Source of the DNA: Hymenobacter artigasi
GTDB lineage: Bacteria > Bacteroidota > Bacteroidia > Cytophagales > Hymenobacteraceae
Direction of reading: 5' to 3'
DNA length: 64,000 nt
NCBI RefSeq assembly: GCF_012275535.1
Contig: NZ_JAAVTK010000006.1
Coordinates: 124,001 to 188,000, forward strand
A program made the position numbers and the translations under genes. The stretch's first letter is position 1. Every line of letters begins with the position of its first letter. The notes beneath the pieces were generated by a model. That model worked only from the letters and a program-made list of their open reading frames with translations. It searched no databases and had not been told where the DNA came from. This document shows positions 8,554-17,835 of this stretch, piece by piece.

Positions 8554-9582
8554 CTAAAGTTTGGCCGAAAATCTTTTTTTGTTGCGGCTACCTAGAGTAG
8601 GTTTGGAGCCTGGTCTTTTGGCTGGCGACAAATATTTCAGGTAGGGGACGACCCGGCCACCAAATATACTGGGCGCGTAACGGCCACTATTTCGCAGAGA
8701 AATATATTCCAGTGTTGTCAAACGAATTTCAGCCCGACGGTTTAGTTGCCGCTCTTCGGGCGAGTAATTGTATGCTGCTGGGCGTTGCGCACCATAGCTT
8801 ATCAAGAACAATTTATTTGCGGGTATTCCATTCTTCGTCAAATAATCACAGGTCGCCTTAGCTCGTTCCCAGCCTATTCCTAAAAGATATTGCTCGCGAT
8901 TAGGGTGACCAGGAGGAACTTCGGATGGCTCGGAATGGCCTTCTACAACAACGGCAAGGCTGTCCAGACCTTGTTGTGGAAAACTTTTAATTAGCTCATC
9001 AATTCGAGCTAAAAACTGCGGCCGTGGTGCAGAACGATTCGTATCAAAATACACTACGGGATTACCGTAATCGATACAGCAGCTATCAGAATAGACAGTA
9101 TATAAATTTCGCACAAAGGCACTTGAATCGCTAAGTATACCGGGCACCGCATATTGGAGCTCTTCCACTTTGCGACCATCCTTATTTAGAATTACCTTAT
9201 AAGATTGGCCGGTGTTCAGGTCAATTCTATACGCCCCATCTAATGCAGTTTGTGTGCGCGAGTTCGTTTCTGTAGAATCAGCAAACGCTTGACAAAAAAT
9301 CAACTCCATCCCCGGAATTACTACTGTGCTATCCCGTGCGCTGAATACCCGGCCGTGGACCGTAACCACTCGTTTAGTCACTGGCGCGGCAACTTTTAAC
9401 GCAGGTTCATTCCCAGTGGCAGGTACTGGCACCCTACCTGAATAGCAAGAATTCAGACCTGTTGCACCCAGCGATAATATGAGCAGCAAGCCATGTAACA
9501 AATAGCAGCGCGGGTTATTTTTTTTTAGGTTTCTGCTACTGGGCACTGCATTGAGGCGTAGATAACGGTTCGTGGTTGGCAT
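8554..9582 (-). CDS. OmpA-family lipoprotein with N-terminal regulatory-like domain
   Basis: About 342 residues. A lipoprotein signal (LILSLGATGLNSC, cysteine after NS) is followed by a carboxypeptidase-regulatory-like beta domain (VHGRVFSARDSTVVIPG ... DGAYRIDLNTGQSYKV). The C-terminal OmpA/MotB peptidoglycan-binding domain contains VYFDTNR, VVEGHSEP and QLNRRAEIRL. It probably tethers the outer membrane to peptidoglycan. The start is placed at 9582; an ATG at 9639 would add 19 non-signal-like residues and overlap the divergent permease gene. Base composition is visibly lower in GC than the ABC genes on either side, and it splits their expected operon, which suggests later arrival. Alternative: part of a larger envelope system elsewhere. 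Confidence 0.85.
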   Translation of the reverse strand: MPTTNRYLRLNAVPSSRNLKKNNPRCYLLHGLLLILSLGATGLNSCYSGRVPVPATGNEPALKVAAPVTKRVVTVHGRVFSARDSTVVIPGMELIFCQAFADSTETNSRTQTALDGAYRIDLNTGQSYKVILNKDGRKVEELQYAVPGILSDSSAFVRNLYTVYSDSCCIDYGNPVVYFDTNRSAPRPQFLARIDELIKSFPQQGLDSLAVVVEGHSEPSEVPPGHPNREQYLLGIGWERAKATCDYLTKNGIPANKLFLISYGAQRPAAYNYSPEERQLNRRAEIRLTTLEYISLRNSGRYAPSIFGGRVVPYLKYLSPAKRPGSKPTLGSRNKKRFSAKL

Positions 9583-9681
9583 GGCGGTGGAAATGGTCCA
9601 CAAGATGCAACACTGCGCGGTAAAATGTACTGGCCACATATACGTCTATTCTTTTGCATAGTAGCTTTTTGTTTCCATTCT

Positions 9682-12243
9682 GTGACGAATACTCCCCCGC
9701 TTCCGGCCTCCCACACCTCTACTTCCTGGATTTTCCGCATGGCGTGGCGCGACAGCCGCCGCAGCCGGGCGCGGCTGCTGCTTTTCATGGCCAGCATTAT
9801 CCTGGGCATCGCGGCGCTGGTGGGCATCAATTCCTTTGGCGACAACTTGGCCCGCAGCATTGCCGGGCAGGCGCGGGAGCTGCTCGGGGCCGACCTCGTG
9901 CTGAGCGCCAACCAGCCCTTCGATGCCAAGCTGGAGCCGACCCTTGCAACCCTCGGCACGGCCCAAACGCGGGAAATTTCCTTCGCCTCGCTGGTGCAGT
10001 TCCGGCCGGGCAAGGGCACGCGGCTGGCGCAGGTGCGGGCGCGCTCGGGCGGCTTCTTTTACGGCGACTGGGAGGTGCTGCCCAAAGCCGCGACCCAGCG
10101 CTTCGCCGACACGACCGCCGCGCCGGGCGCGCTGGTCGACGATGCTTTATTGGTGCAGTTCGGCGCTAAAATCGGCGATTCGGTGCAGGTGGGCCAGGTG
10201 GTGCTGCCCATCATTGGGCGCGTGCTGAAAACGCCGGGGCAGTCGGGCATCACCACGGCCGTGGCACCCACCGTGTTTCTGCCCCTGGGCCAGGTCACGG
10301 CCACCGGGCTGGTGCAGCGCGGCAGCCGGGTGAAGTACACCCGCAGCTACCAGTTTGCACCGGGCACCGATGTAGCAGCCATCCTCAAGCCCCTGCAGAC
10401 CCGCCTCGACGCCGCCGACATCGACACCGATACCGTGGCCAGCCGCCAGCAAAGCACCGGCCGCGCCTTCGCCGACCTCACCCGCTACCTCAGCCTGGTA
10501 GCCTTTGTGGCGCTGCTGCTGGGCTGCGTGGGCGTGGCCAGCGCCGTGAACCTCTACGTGCGCGAAAAGCTGGCCGCCGTGGCCGTGCTGCGCTGCCTGG
10601 GCGCCAGCGGCAAGCAGGCGCTGCTGATTTACCTGATTCAAACGGCCGGCCTCGGCTTTATCGGGGCGGTGCTGGGGGCGGCGCTGGGGGCGGCCGTGCA
10701 GGGCCTGCTGCCCATGGTGCTGGGCGATTTCCTGCCCGTTGATATCACGGTGAGCATCTCGTGGGCCGCCATTGGTACGGGCCTGCTCACGGGGTTGCTG
10801 ATGGCGGTGCTGTTTGCGCTGCTGCCGCTGCTGAGCATCCGGCGGGTGTCGCCGCTGCGGGTACTGCGTACGGCGTTTGAGGACGATACGACCGCGCCCG
10901 ACCCGCTGCGGCTTGTCGTTATTGCCATCATCGGGGTGTTCATCCTCGCCTTCGCCTACGGCCAGACGCGCGACTGGAAGCTCACGCTGGGCTTCGGGGT
11001 GGGGCTGCTGGCGGCCTTCGGGGCGCTGGCCGGCCTGGGCCGCCTGCTGATGGGGGCCGTGCGCCGCTTCTTCCCCGCCGGTTGGGGCTACGTGTGGCGG
11101 CAGGGCCTGGCCAACCTCTACCGGCCCCAAAACCAGACGCTCACGCTGGTCACATCCATCGGACTGGGTACGTTTTTGCTGGCCACGCTTTTCCTCACCC
11201 AAGCTATGCTGCTGGGCCGCGTGCAGATTGCCGGCCAGAAATCGGCGGCCAATCTGGTGCTGTTTGATATTCAGCCCGAGCAGCGCGCCGGCGTAGAAGC
11301 CCTGCTGAAATCGCAGCAGCTGCCGGTGTTGCAGCGCGTACCCATTGTCACGATGCGCCTCACCGCCATCAACGGCACGTCCGTTTCCATTATCAAGAAG
11401 GATACGGCGCGGGGCATCCCCGTCTGGGCCCTCACCCGCGAGTACCGCGTCACGTTCCGCGACTCGCTGAACGCCTCCGAGAAGCTCACGACCGGCACCC
11501 GGCCCCTCATTGGGCCCGATAAAATCCCGCGCATCTCAGTGGAGCAGGGCTACCTGGAGCGCGTCAAGCTGAAGCTGGGCGATACGCTCGATTTCAACGT
11601 GCAGGGTCTGCCGCAGCGCACCATCATCGGCGGCACCCGCGAGATTGACCGCAGCCGGGTGCAGCCCAGCTTCCTGGTGATTTTTCCGGCCGGGGTGCTC
11701 GAAGGCGCGCCGCAGTTTGAAGTTGTGCTCACGCGCACGCCCAACACGGCGGCGCTGGCCCGCGTGGAGCAGGCGCTGGTGCAGCAGTTCCCCAACGTGT
11801 CGGCCATCGACCTGGGCCTGATTCTGACCACTCTGAACGACATCGTGGACAAAATCTCCTTCGTGATTCGCTTCATGGCGGGCTTTAGCATCCTCACGGG
11901 TCTGCTGGTGCTCAGCAGCTCGGTGGTTATCAGCCGCTACCAGCGGGTGCGCGAAAGCGTGCTGCTGCGCACGCTGGGCGCCAGCCGGGCCCAGATTCTG
12001 CGCATCACGCTGGTGGAATACGGCCTGCTGGGCCTGCTGGCGGCACTGGCCGGCATCGGGCTGGCCGTGCTGGCGGCGTGGGCGCTGGCCGTGTGGGTAT
12101 TCGAGGCCAGCTTTGGGCCGGCGGTGCTGCCGCTGCTGGGCCTGGCGGGGCTGGTGACGGCGCTCACGGCGGGCATCGGCCTGTTTAATAGCCGCGATGT
12201 GCTGCGCCGCTCGCCGCTGGAGGTGCTGCGGGCCGAAGGCTGA
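9682..12243 (+). CDS. FtsX-like ABC transporter permease (YbbP type)
   Basis: Large inner-membrane permease of about 853 residues. After a conserved N-terminus (SWIFRMAWRDSRRSRARLLL) there is one membrane segment and a long periplasmic domain. Three FtsX-type helices follow near the middle (LVAFVALLLGCVGVASAVNLY ff.), then a second block with a repeated permease domain at the C-terminus (ILTGLLVLSSSVVISRYQRV, LLRTLGASRAQILRI). This duplicated layout is that of YbbP, partner of YbbA; substrate unknown, possibly lipid-linked or esterase-related. Start is uncertain: GTG 9682 gives a family-like N-terminus, ATG 9739 cuts into the conserved segment, ATG 9625 adds a hydrophobic stretch not typical of the family. 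Confidence 0.9.
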   Translation: MTNTPPLPASHTSTSWIFRMAWRDSRRSRARLLLFMASIILGIAALVGINSFGDNLARSIAGQARELLGADLVLSANQPFDAKLEPTLATLGTAQTREISFASLVQFRPGKGTRLAQVRARSGGFFYGDWEVLPKAATQRFADTTAAPGALVDDALLVQFGAKIGDSVQVGQVVLPIIGRVLKTPGQSGITTAVAPTVFLPLGQVTATGLVQRGSRVKYTRSYQFAPGTDVAAILKPLQTRLDAADIDTDTVASRQQSTGRAFADLTRYLSLVAFVALLLGCVGVASAVNLYVREKLAAVAVLRCLGASGKQALLIYLIQTAGLGFIGAVLGAALGAAVQGLLPMVLGDFLPVDITVSISWAAIGTGLLTGLLMAVLFALLPLLSIRRVSPLRVLRTAFEDDTTAPDPLRLVVIAIIGVFILAFAYGQTRDWKLTLGFGVGLLAAFGALAGLGRLLMGAVRRFFPAGWGYVWRQGLANLYRPQNQTLTLVTSIGLGTFLLATLFLTQAMLLGRVQIAGQKSAANLVLFDIQPEQRAGVEALLKSQQLPVLQRVPIVTMRLTAINGTSVSIIKKDTARGIPVWALTREYRVTFRDSLNASEKLTTGTRPLIGPDKIPRISVEQGYLERVKLKLGDTLDFNVQGLPQRTIIGGTREIDRSRVQPSFLVIFPAGVLEGAPQFEVVLTRTPNTAALARVEQALVQQFPNVSAIDLGLILTTLNDIVDKISFVIRFMAGFSILTGLLVLSSSVVISRYQRVRESVLLRTLGASRAQILRITLVEYGLLGLLAALAGIGLAVLAAWALAVWVFEASFGPAVLPLLGLAGLVTALTAGIGLFNSRDVLRRSPLEVLRAEG

Positions 12244-12250
12244 GCATGGT

Positions 12251-12628
12251 TTAGCGGCCCGGCATCACGTCCTTAACGGTGCGGTGAAAGTGCTTCCGCC
12301 GCAGCTTCCGGCGCACATCGGCCGGAATGGGCCAGCCGTTGGCATAGCTGTTGAGAATGTTGGCTTCGCGCTGCGTGCTGTAGCGGGCCGACTTGACCAG
12401 CCCCACGGCGGCGGGGGCGGCCCCGGCCACCAGTCCGCTCACCGCGCCCGAAACGGTGGTTGAGGCGGCCATTTCGCCGGCGGCAGCCAGCAAAGCATCG
12501 GCACCGTGCCGACGCTGCACAAACAGCTTGTGCACCGCAAAAGCGGTATCGCGCCCTTGACCATGGACTGGCAGCGCAATACCACCCCACACCAAAACAC
12601 TCAACATCAGGAATTTAATATTCAGCAT
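12251..12628 (-). CDS. Exported hypothetical protein (125 aa)
   Basis: Small secreted protein: signal peptide (MLNIKFLMLSVLVWGGIALPVHG), a Gly/Ala-rich hydrophobic middle (GAVSGLVAGAAPAAVGL) that could be a glycine-zipper-like membrane segment, and a basic C-terminus (DVRRKLRRKHFHRTVKDV). The frame remains open upstream to 12925, but only the 12628 start yields a signal peptide. It faces the permease gene tail to tail with 7 nt between stops. No family recognised. Confidence 0.6.
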   Translation of the reverse strand: MLNIKFLMLSVLVWGGIALPVHGQGRDTAFAVHKLFVQRRHGADALLAAAGEMAASTTVSGAVSGLVAGAAPAAVGLVKSARYSTQREANILNSYANGWPIPADVRRKLRRKHFHRTVKDVMPGR

Positions 12629-12911
12629 TATGCTAATGCGCAGCTGGTACTGACCCATCCAAAGCGGAAGAGTGTCTGGCCAGGCCGCCGCAGAATTAGA
12701 TGCCAGTCGGGACCCATTAGTTGCATGGCGGCAAGCCAACAATGCTTCGTTACCCGCTGCGATGCGTTGGGCCACCTGCCGCTGAAAAGGGTTCGGGTCG
12801 AGGAGTAGTACTGTTGAGAATGTATGTGTGTTGCGAGGACGGTTTACAGATGCGCCCCTATGGTTGCAATTGGCGCCAGCGCTTACAGAACGAGCTTCAG
12901 GAATTTCACAT

Positions 12912-13003
12912 AAGTAGTCAGTCATAAGTACTCGGTAATCAGACAGAAATCAATTGACTGATTTTTTTGATAGCTGAAATCTGATTACTGACTACCTACT
13001 TAA
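12912..13003. repeat. Heptamer inverted repeat, copy I
   Basis: Left arm about 12912-12945 reads as 7-nt units GTAGTCA, GTCATAA, GTACTCG, GTAATCA. The right arm (about 12980-13003) is the reverse complement of a shorter set containing GTAGTCA and GTAATCA. The loop is about 35 nt with no gene. A lone arm-like stretch with the same units occurs at 28754-28774. Confidence 0.6.
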
Positions 13004-13451
13004 TCCTCGCCCGCCTTCCGGGCTGGGCTGGGTTATTATTTCGCGCCTTTCAGGACCAGCTGCAACAGAACGACACCGGCGGCAGATAATCGCACGGCTG
13101 CTTATTGCTCGTCCAGCGAGCGAAATTATCGTTGAATTAACAAAAAAATATTATTACAGCATTCTTTGATTAAGCATATTAATTAAATATAAATATTAGT
13201 CAAAAATGCGTGTAATAAAGCCAAATATCAACGGTAAATACCATAAATAATTGAAAATATAAACTTATACTATTTACTTCAATAGATGAGCTTACAACTG
13301 GCTTACAAGCATATTACCTTTTTATTGATTGTGTTTTGCCTATAGCTACCTGCAATATTGATTAGGACGCATATACTTGTGCAGCTTCTGCTAGTAAAAT
13401 TTGCAATACTACCATTTCAACTGCATTTAGTACTAAATAAATCCTTTTCAC
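13004..13451. other. AT-rich gene-free stretch upstream of the giant surface protein
   Basis: From about 13120 to 13450 the sequence is strongly AT-rich in an otherwise GC-rich window and contains no convincing coding frame. It most likely holds the promoter and a long 5' leader of the 1375-residue secreted protein. Together with copy I it makes an 823-bp gap between genes (12629-13451). Confidence 0.5.
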
Positions 13452-16400
13452 ATGAAACACTTTTCCTGTATCCACCGGCCGCCGCTTTTAAGGCCGATTC
13501 ACGTTTGGGCGGTTCTGCTGCTGGCACTGCTGCTGGGCAATTTCCGGCCGGCCAAGGCCCAGTTTCCCCGCGTCGAGTCATTCCAGAACAACACGGCGGC
13601 GAGCTTTACGCTGGGTGGCACGGCTACGCTCACGGCCGCTACCAGCACCGACCCCAACGGAGCGGGCTACCTGCGCCTGACCGGGGCCACCACCAACCAA
13701 TCGGGCTTTGCCATCGACCAGGGCGCATTTCCGGCCCCCAACGGCTTCAGCATCTCCTTTGAGTTCTTTGCCTACGGCGGCACCGGGGCCGACGGCTTTT
13801 CGGTGTTTCTCGTGGATGCCGACCAGACCACGGCGGCTTCGTTTACGCCGGGGGCCTCGGGGGGCTCGCTGGGCTATGCGCAGAAAACGGTGGCTCCGCT
13901 CAGCAACGGGGTTCCCTTCGGCTACATCGGCATCGGCATCGATGAGTTCGGTAACTACTCCAACGCCACCGAAGGCCGGGTGGGCGGCATCAACACGCCG
14001 GAGCTAACCCCCAACGCCGTGGCCCTGCGCGGCGCGGGCAACGGCAACGGCACCACCCAGTATCCTTACCTAACCGGCACACCCACGCTGCCTTTCCCCC
14101 TCGACGTGCCCACGGTGCGGGCCCAGGCGGGCGCGGCCGACTACCGCCGCGCCTACATCGATGTGGTGCCCACCAACGGCACCTACCGCATCACCGTACG
14201 CATTCAGCATGGCTACAGCGTGGCCACGGCCGTGCGCAACTTCATCGTGCCCCGCCCGCCCAACAACCTGCGCGTTGGCTTCGCGGGCTCGACGGGTGGC
14301 AGCACCAACGTGCACGAAATCCGCAACCTGGCCATTCGGCAAGCGCCTACGCTCGACGACGACGTGGCCAGCACGGTCTACAATCAGGCCGTTTCAATTA
14401 ACGTGCTCAGCAACGACGTTTTCTCCTACGCCAACTACGCGCCGGGCAGCGTCGACCTCGACCTCACCCAGGCCGGCATTCAATCGACGCTGACGGTGCC
14501 GGGCCAGGGCACGTTTGTGGTAACGGCGGCGGGCGTGGTCACCTTCACCCCCAGCGGCACGTTTGCGGGGGTGGTCACGGTGCCCTACACGGCCAACGAC
14601 GTGCTGGGCGAAACGGGCTTTCCAGCCAATATCACGGTCATTGTGCGGGGTGCCGACATTGCCAACAGCGTGAGTGGTCCCACGGCCACGGCCCCCGGCA
14701 GCCAGGTGCAGTACAGCATGACCACCGCCAACCTGGGCTCGCTGCCGGCCACCAATGTGGTACCCAAACTGCAGCTGCCCACCGGCCTGACCGGCGTGGT
14801 GGTGAGTAGCGGCAGCTACGCGGCGGGCTCCGGCCTCGTCACGTTTGGGGCCATTGCCAATCTGGCGGCGGGCGGCGTCCCGGTGACGAACACGGTCAGC
14901 TTCACGGCCCCGGCCACCGGGTCGGTGACGGGCACCACCGCCAACACCGCCACCGAGCCCGACCCGGTGAGCGCCAACAACACGGCCGCCATTACAACCC
15001 TGATAAGCGGCCTGGTGAACGTGGGCGGCGTGTGCGCCACCCCCGGCAACGATGGCGTGGCCAGCCTGGGCGCCACCTCAGCCCCTAATACATACTTTCC
15101 GGGCCTGCTGACTACCACCGTGGGCGGCACCACCAGCATCACGCTGGGGCCGGCCCTGACTGGCACCGGAGCCAGCACCACGCCCATCGCGGCCGGCGAC
15201 CTGGTACTGGTGATGCAGATGCAGGGGGCCTCGCTGAACACCACAAATGCCGCCAGCTACGGCAACGGCGGCAGCCAGGGCAAGGGCAACCTGACCGGCA
15301 GCGGCGACCAGTTCACGGCCGGCCTCTACGAATACGCGGTGGCTACCAGCGCCGTGGGTACCACCGGCGGCATCCTCACGCTGAACCAGGCCCTGGGCAA
15401 TGCCTACGATAACCTCGACTTCAACGCCAGCAGCAACCCCACCGGGCAGCGACGCTTCCAGGTAATCCGGGTGCCGCAGTACTCGGCCCTGGCCGTAGCC
15501 GACTCGGTAGCGGGTGCCGCCTGGAACGGCAGCGCGGGCGGCGTGCTGGCCCTCGATGTGGCCGGCCGCACCACCTTCGGCGCCAATGCCCGCCTGACCA
15601 TGACCGGCCGGGGCTTCCGCGGAGGGGGTGGCAAGCTTTACAGCGGGACGGTTAGCACAGCATTCGCTAACACCGATTTCAACCAATTGAGCAGCCTCAC
15701 AACTCTGGGCACGGGCGGAGCCAAGGGCGAAGGCACCGCCGGTACGCCTACGTATGTTAACGGTGGCTACACGTCACTTATTAGCACCATACTACAGGGC
15801 TACCGCAACGGCAGCAACGGCCGGGGCGCGCCCGGCAACGCCGGCGGCGGCGGCACCGACCTCTTGCCCAGCAACAACGCCCGCAACACCGGCGGCGGCG
15901 GCGGGGCCAATGGCGGCGAAGGCGGCGACGGCGGCTATGGCAACGGCTACGCCGGCAACGTGAGCGACAACGCCCAGGGTATTGGCGGGGCGGCCTTCGG
16001 CGCTTCGCAGGGCCGGCTAACGATGGGCGGCGGCGGCGGGGCCGGCGTGGCCAACGACAACGGGCTGGCCAGCGGCGGCAACAGCGGCGGCGGCATCATC
16101 ATGCTGCGCACGGGGGCCATTGCCGGCACCGGCGCGGTGCGGGCCAACGGCCTGGGCGCGGCCACCACTACCCTCGACGGGGCCGGCGGCGGCGGCGCGG
16201 GCGGCTCGGTGCTGCTGCTGGTGAGCAACGCCACCACGCTGAGCAACCTCACGGTGGCGGCCCGCGGCGGGCGCGGCGGCAATGCCAACATGAGCGGCGC
16301 GGCCTTCGGCCCCGGGGGCGGCGGCGGGGGCGGCGTTATTCTGGCCGATGGCACGGTGGCGGCGGCGTCAGTGGCTGGTGGGGCCAACGGCACCACCGGC

Positions 16401-17579
16401 GGCACCACCAATGCCTTCGGGGCCACGGCGGGCACGGCGGGCGTCAGCATGACCAATGCCCTTACCAGCGGCTCGGGCACCACGGCCTGCCTGCCGGCGC
16501 TGACGGTGGCAATGAGCACGGCTACGCCCAACGTCACCCGCACCGGCGCGGCGGCCGGACCGGTGAATCCGGCGCTTTATGTCCTCAATATCTCTAATAC
16601 CGGTGGTACGGCCACGGGCGTCAGCGTACTGGGCAGCCTGCGCAACAACCTGTTCAAGTACGACGGCACCTACCAGCCCACCGCCACGCTCACCCTGGCC
16701 GACGGCAGCACCTCCACCCCTACCGGCTTCACGCTGCCCGCCAGTGGTGTCAGCCAGCCAGTATTCAGCGGCTTCAGTATCCCGGCCGGGGCGCGGCTCG
16801 CACTCACTTTCCGGGCCACGATTGATGCCACGGCCCTGAACGGCGTGGCGTATCGCGCCTCGGCCACGGTGAGCTATGACAACCCGCTACGCACGTCCGT
16901 GGCCACGGCCACTGTGCAGCCCGGCGAAAACTACGCCGGCGGCACCGACACCAGCCAGGGCACTGCCATCGGCAGCAACTACGCCGGCGGCGCGGGCACC
17001 CCCGAAAACGTGACCATTCAGGCCCCGCTGCCGGTGGTGCTGGTTCGCTTCACGGCCGTAGCCGCCCGCGCCGACGCGCAGCTCCGGTGGCTGACCGCCA
17101 GCGAGCACAACAGCGACCGTTTCGTGGTAGAGCGCAGCCTGGACGGCCAGCGCTTTGCCGAAATCGGCTCCGTACGCAGCCAGCGCGAAAGCACCAGGCC
17201 CAACGACTATGAGTTTACGGATGCAGGCGCGGCCCGCGCCGTGGCCACCGGCAAGTCGGTATACTACCGCCTGCGGCAGGTCGATTACGATGGCACCACC
17301 AGCTACTCGCCGGTGCGCGTGGTCGTGTTTGGGGCGCAAAGTGCCGCTACGGTATATCCTAACCCGGCCGGCATCTCGGCCACGCTCGACCTGAGCGGCC
17401 TGCCCGCCGGCGACTATTCGGTGCAGATACTTGACCTGACCGGCCGCCAGGTGGCGCTATACACCCTGCCCGGTGCCGGCCAGCACCCGCTCGATTTGCA
17501 GCCGCTGGCCGCTGGCACCTACATGGTGCGCGTGCGCGGCGGGGCCATCAGCCAGTCGCTGCTGCTGACGCGGGAGTAG
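13452..17579 (+). CDS. Giant secreted lectin-like/DUF11/glycine-rich surface protein with T9SS tail
   Basis: 1375-residue exported protein. After a long signal peptide (cleavage near AKAQFPRV, residue ~36) comes an L-type lectin-like domain (about 40-295: FSISFEFFAYGGTGADGFSVF). Next are a cadherin/Ig-like repeat with VTFTPSGTFAGVVTVPYTAND (about 300-400) and a DUF11-type domain (about 400-520). A long region follows with several poly-Gly clusters (about 715-1000), then further beta domains, and a T9SS type A tail (VYPNPAGISATLDLSGLPAG ... GTYMVRVRGG). A cell-surface adhesin or matrix protein is likely. The glycine-rich tracts are encoded by GGC-rich repeats that could expand or contract in multiples of three. 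It stands alone, with a terminator just downstream. Confidence 0.88.
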   Translation: MKHFSCIHRPPLLRPIHVWAVLLLALLLGNFRPAKAQFPRVESFQNNTAASFTLGGTATLTAATSTDPNGAGYLRLTGATTNQSGFAIDQGAFPAPNGFSISFEFFAYGGTGADGFSVFLVDADQTTAASFTPGASGGSLGYAQKTVAPLSNGVPFGYIGIGIDEFGNYSNATEGRVGGINTPELTPNAVALRGAGNGNGTTQYPYLTGTPTLPFPLDVPTVRAQAGAADYRRAYIDVVPTNGTYRITVRIQHGYSVATAVRNFIVPRPPNNLRVGFAGSTGGSTNVHEIRNLAIRQAPTLDDDVASTVYNQAVSINVLSNDVFSYANYAPGSVDLDLTQAGIQSTLTVPGQGTFVVTAAGVVTFTPSGTFAGVVTVPYTANDVLGETGFPANITVIVRGADIANSVSGPTATAPGSQVQYSMTTANLGSLPATNVVPKLQLPTGLTGVVVSSGSYAAGSGLVTFGAIANLAAGGVPVTNTVSFTAPATGSVTGTTANTATEPDPVSANNTAAITTLISGLVNVGGVCATPGNDGVASLGATSAPNTYFPGLLTTTVGGTTSITLGPALTGTGASTTPIAAGDLVLVMQMQGASLNTTNAASYGNGGSQGKGNLTGSGDQFTAGLYEYAVATSAVGTTGGILTLNQALGNAYDNLDFNASSNPTGQRRFQVIRVPQYSALAVADSVAGAAWNGSAGGVLALDVAGRTTFGANARLTMTGRGFRGGGGKLYSGTVSTAFANTDFNQLSSLTTLGTGGAKGEGTAGTPTYVNGGYTSLISTILQGYRNGSNGRGAPGNAGGGGTDLLPSNNARNTGGGGGANGGEGGDGGYGNGYAGNVSDNAQGIGGAAFGASQGRLTMGGGGGAGVANDNGLASGGNSGGGIIMLRTGAIAGTGAVRANGLGAATTTLDGAGGGGAGGSVLLLVSNATTLSNLTVAARGGRGGNANMSGAAFGPGGGGGGGVILADGTVAAASVAGGANGTTGGTTNAFGATAGTAGVSMTNALTSGSGTTACLPALTVAMSTATPNVTRTGAAAGPVNPALYVLNISNTGGTATGVSVLGSLRNNLFKYDGTYQPTATLTLADGSTSTPTGFTLPASGVSQPVFSGFSIPAGARLALTFRATIDATALNGVAYRASATVSYDNPLRTSVATATVQPGENYAGGTDTSQGTAIGSNYAGGAGTPENVTIQAPLPVVLVRFTAVAARADAQLRWLTASEHNSDRFVVERSLDGQRFAEIGSVRSQRESTRPNDYEFTDAGAARAVATGKSVYYRLRQVDYDGTTSYSPVRVVVFGAQSAATVYPNPAGISATLDLSGLPAGDYSVQILDLTGRQVALYTLPGAGQHPLDLQPLAAGTYMVRVRGGAISQSLLLTRE

Positions 17580-17600
17580 CCGCGTTGCCGCATCGCAGAA

Positions 17601-17632
17601 AAGGCCCTGGGAAATCCTCAGGGCCTTTTTTT
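17601..17632 (+). terminator. Intrinsic terminator after the giant surface protein gene
   Basis: Hairpin AAGGCCCTG / CAGGGCCTT with a run of seven T, 22 nt after the stop codon at 17579. Confidence 0.88.
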
Positions 17633-17809
17633 GTGATTTCAGTGCGCTTGACCAAGGGCCTGGACGTGCTGATTAAACGGGTGCCAATCATAGCACGGGC
17701 CGCGACATGGCGCATGGTTTACCGCGGATGGAATGGTGGACTGATTTCAGCCCGCTCAGCCCCAGCCCGATGCCAGTGCTTTGGCACGGAAGCGGGCCGG
17801 GCCCTGGAG

Positions 17810-17817
17810 TATATTTG
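17810..17817 (+). promoter_or_regulatory. Promoter box TATATTTG of the S9 peptidase gene
   Basis: Perfect TAnnTTTG element ending 18 nt before the ATG at 17836, a spacing that leaves a short 5' leader of roughly ten bases. Confidence 0.55.
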
Positions 17818-17835
17818 GGCATAATCCCCTGCCCT

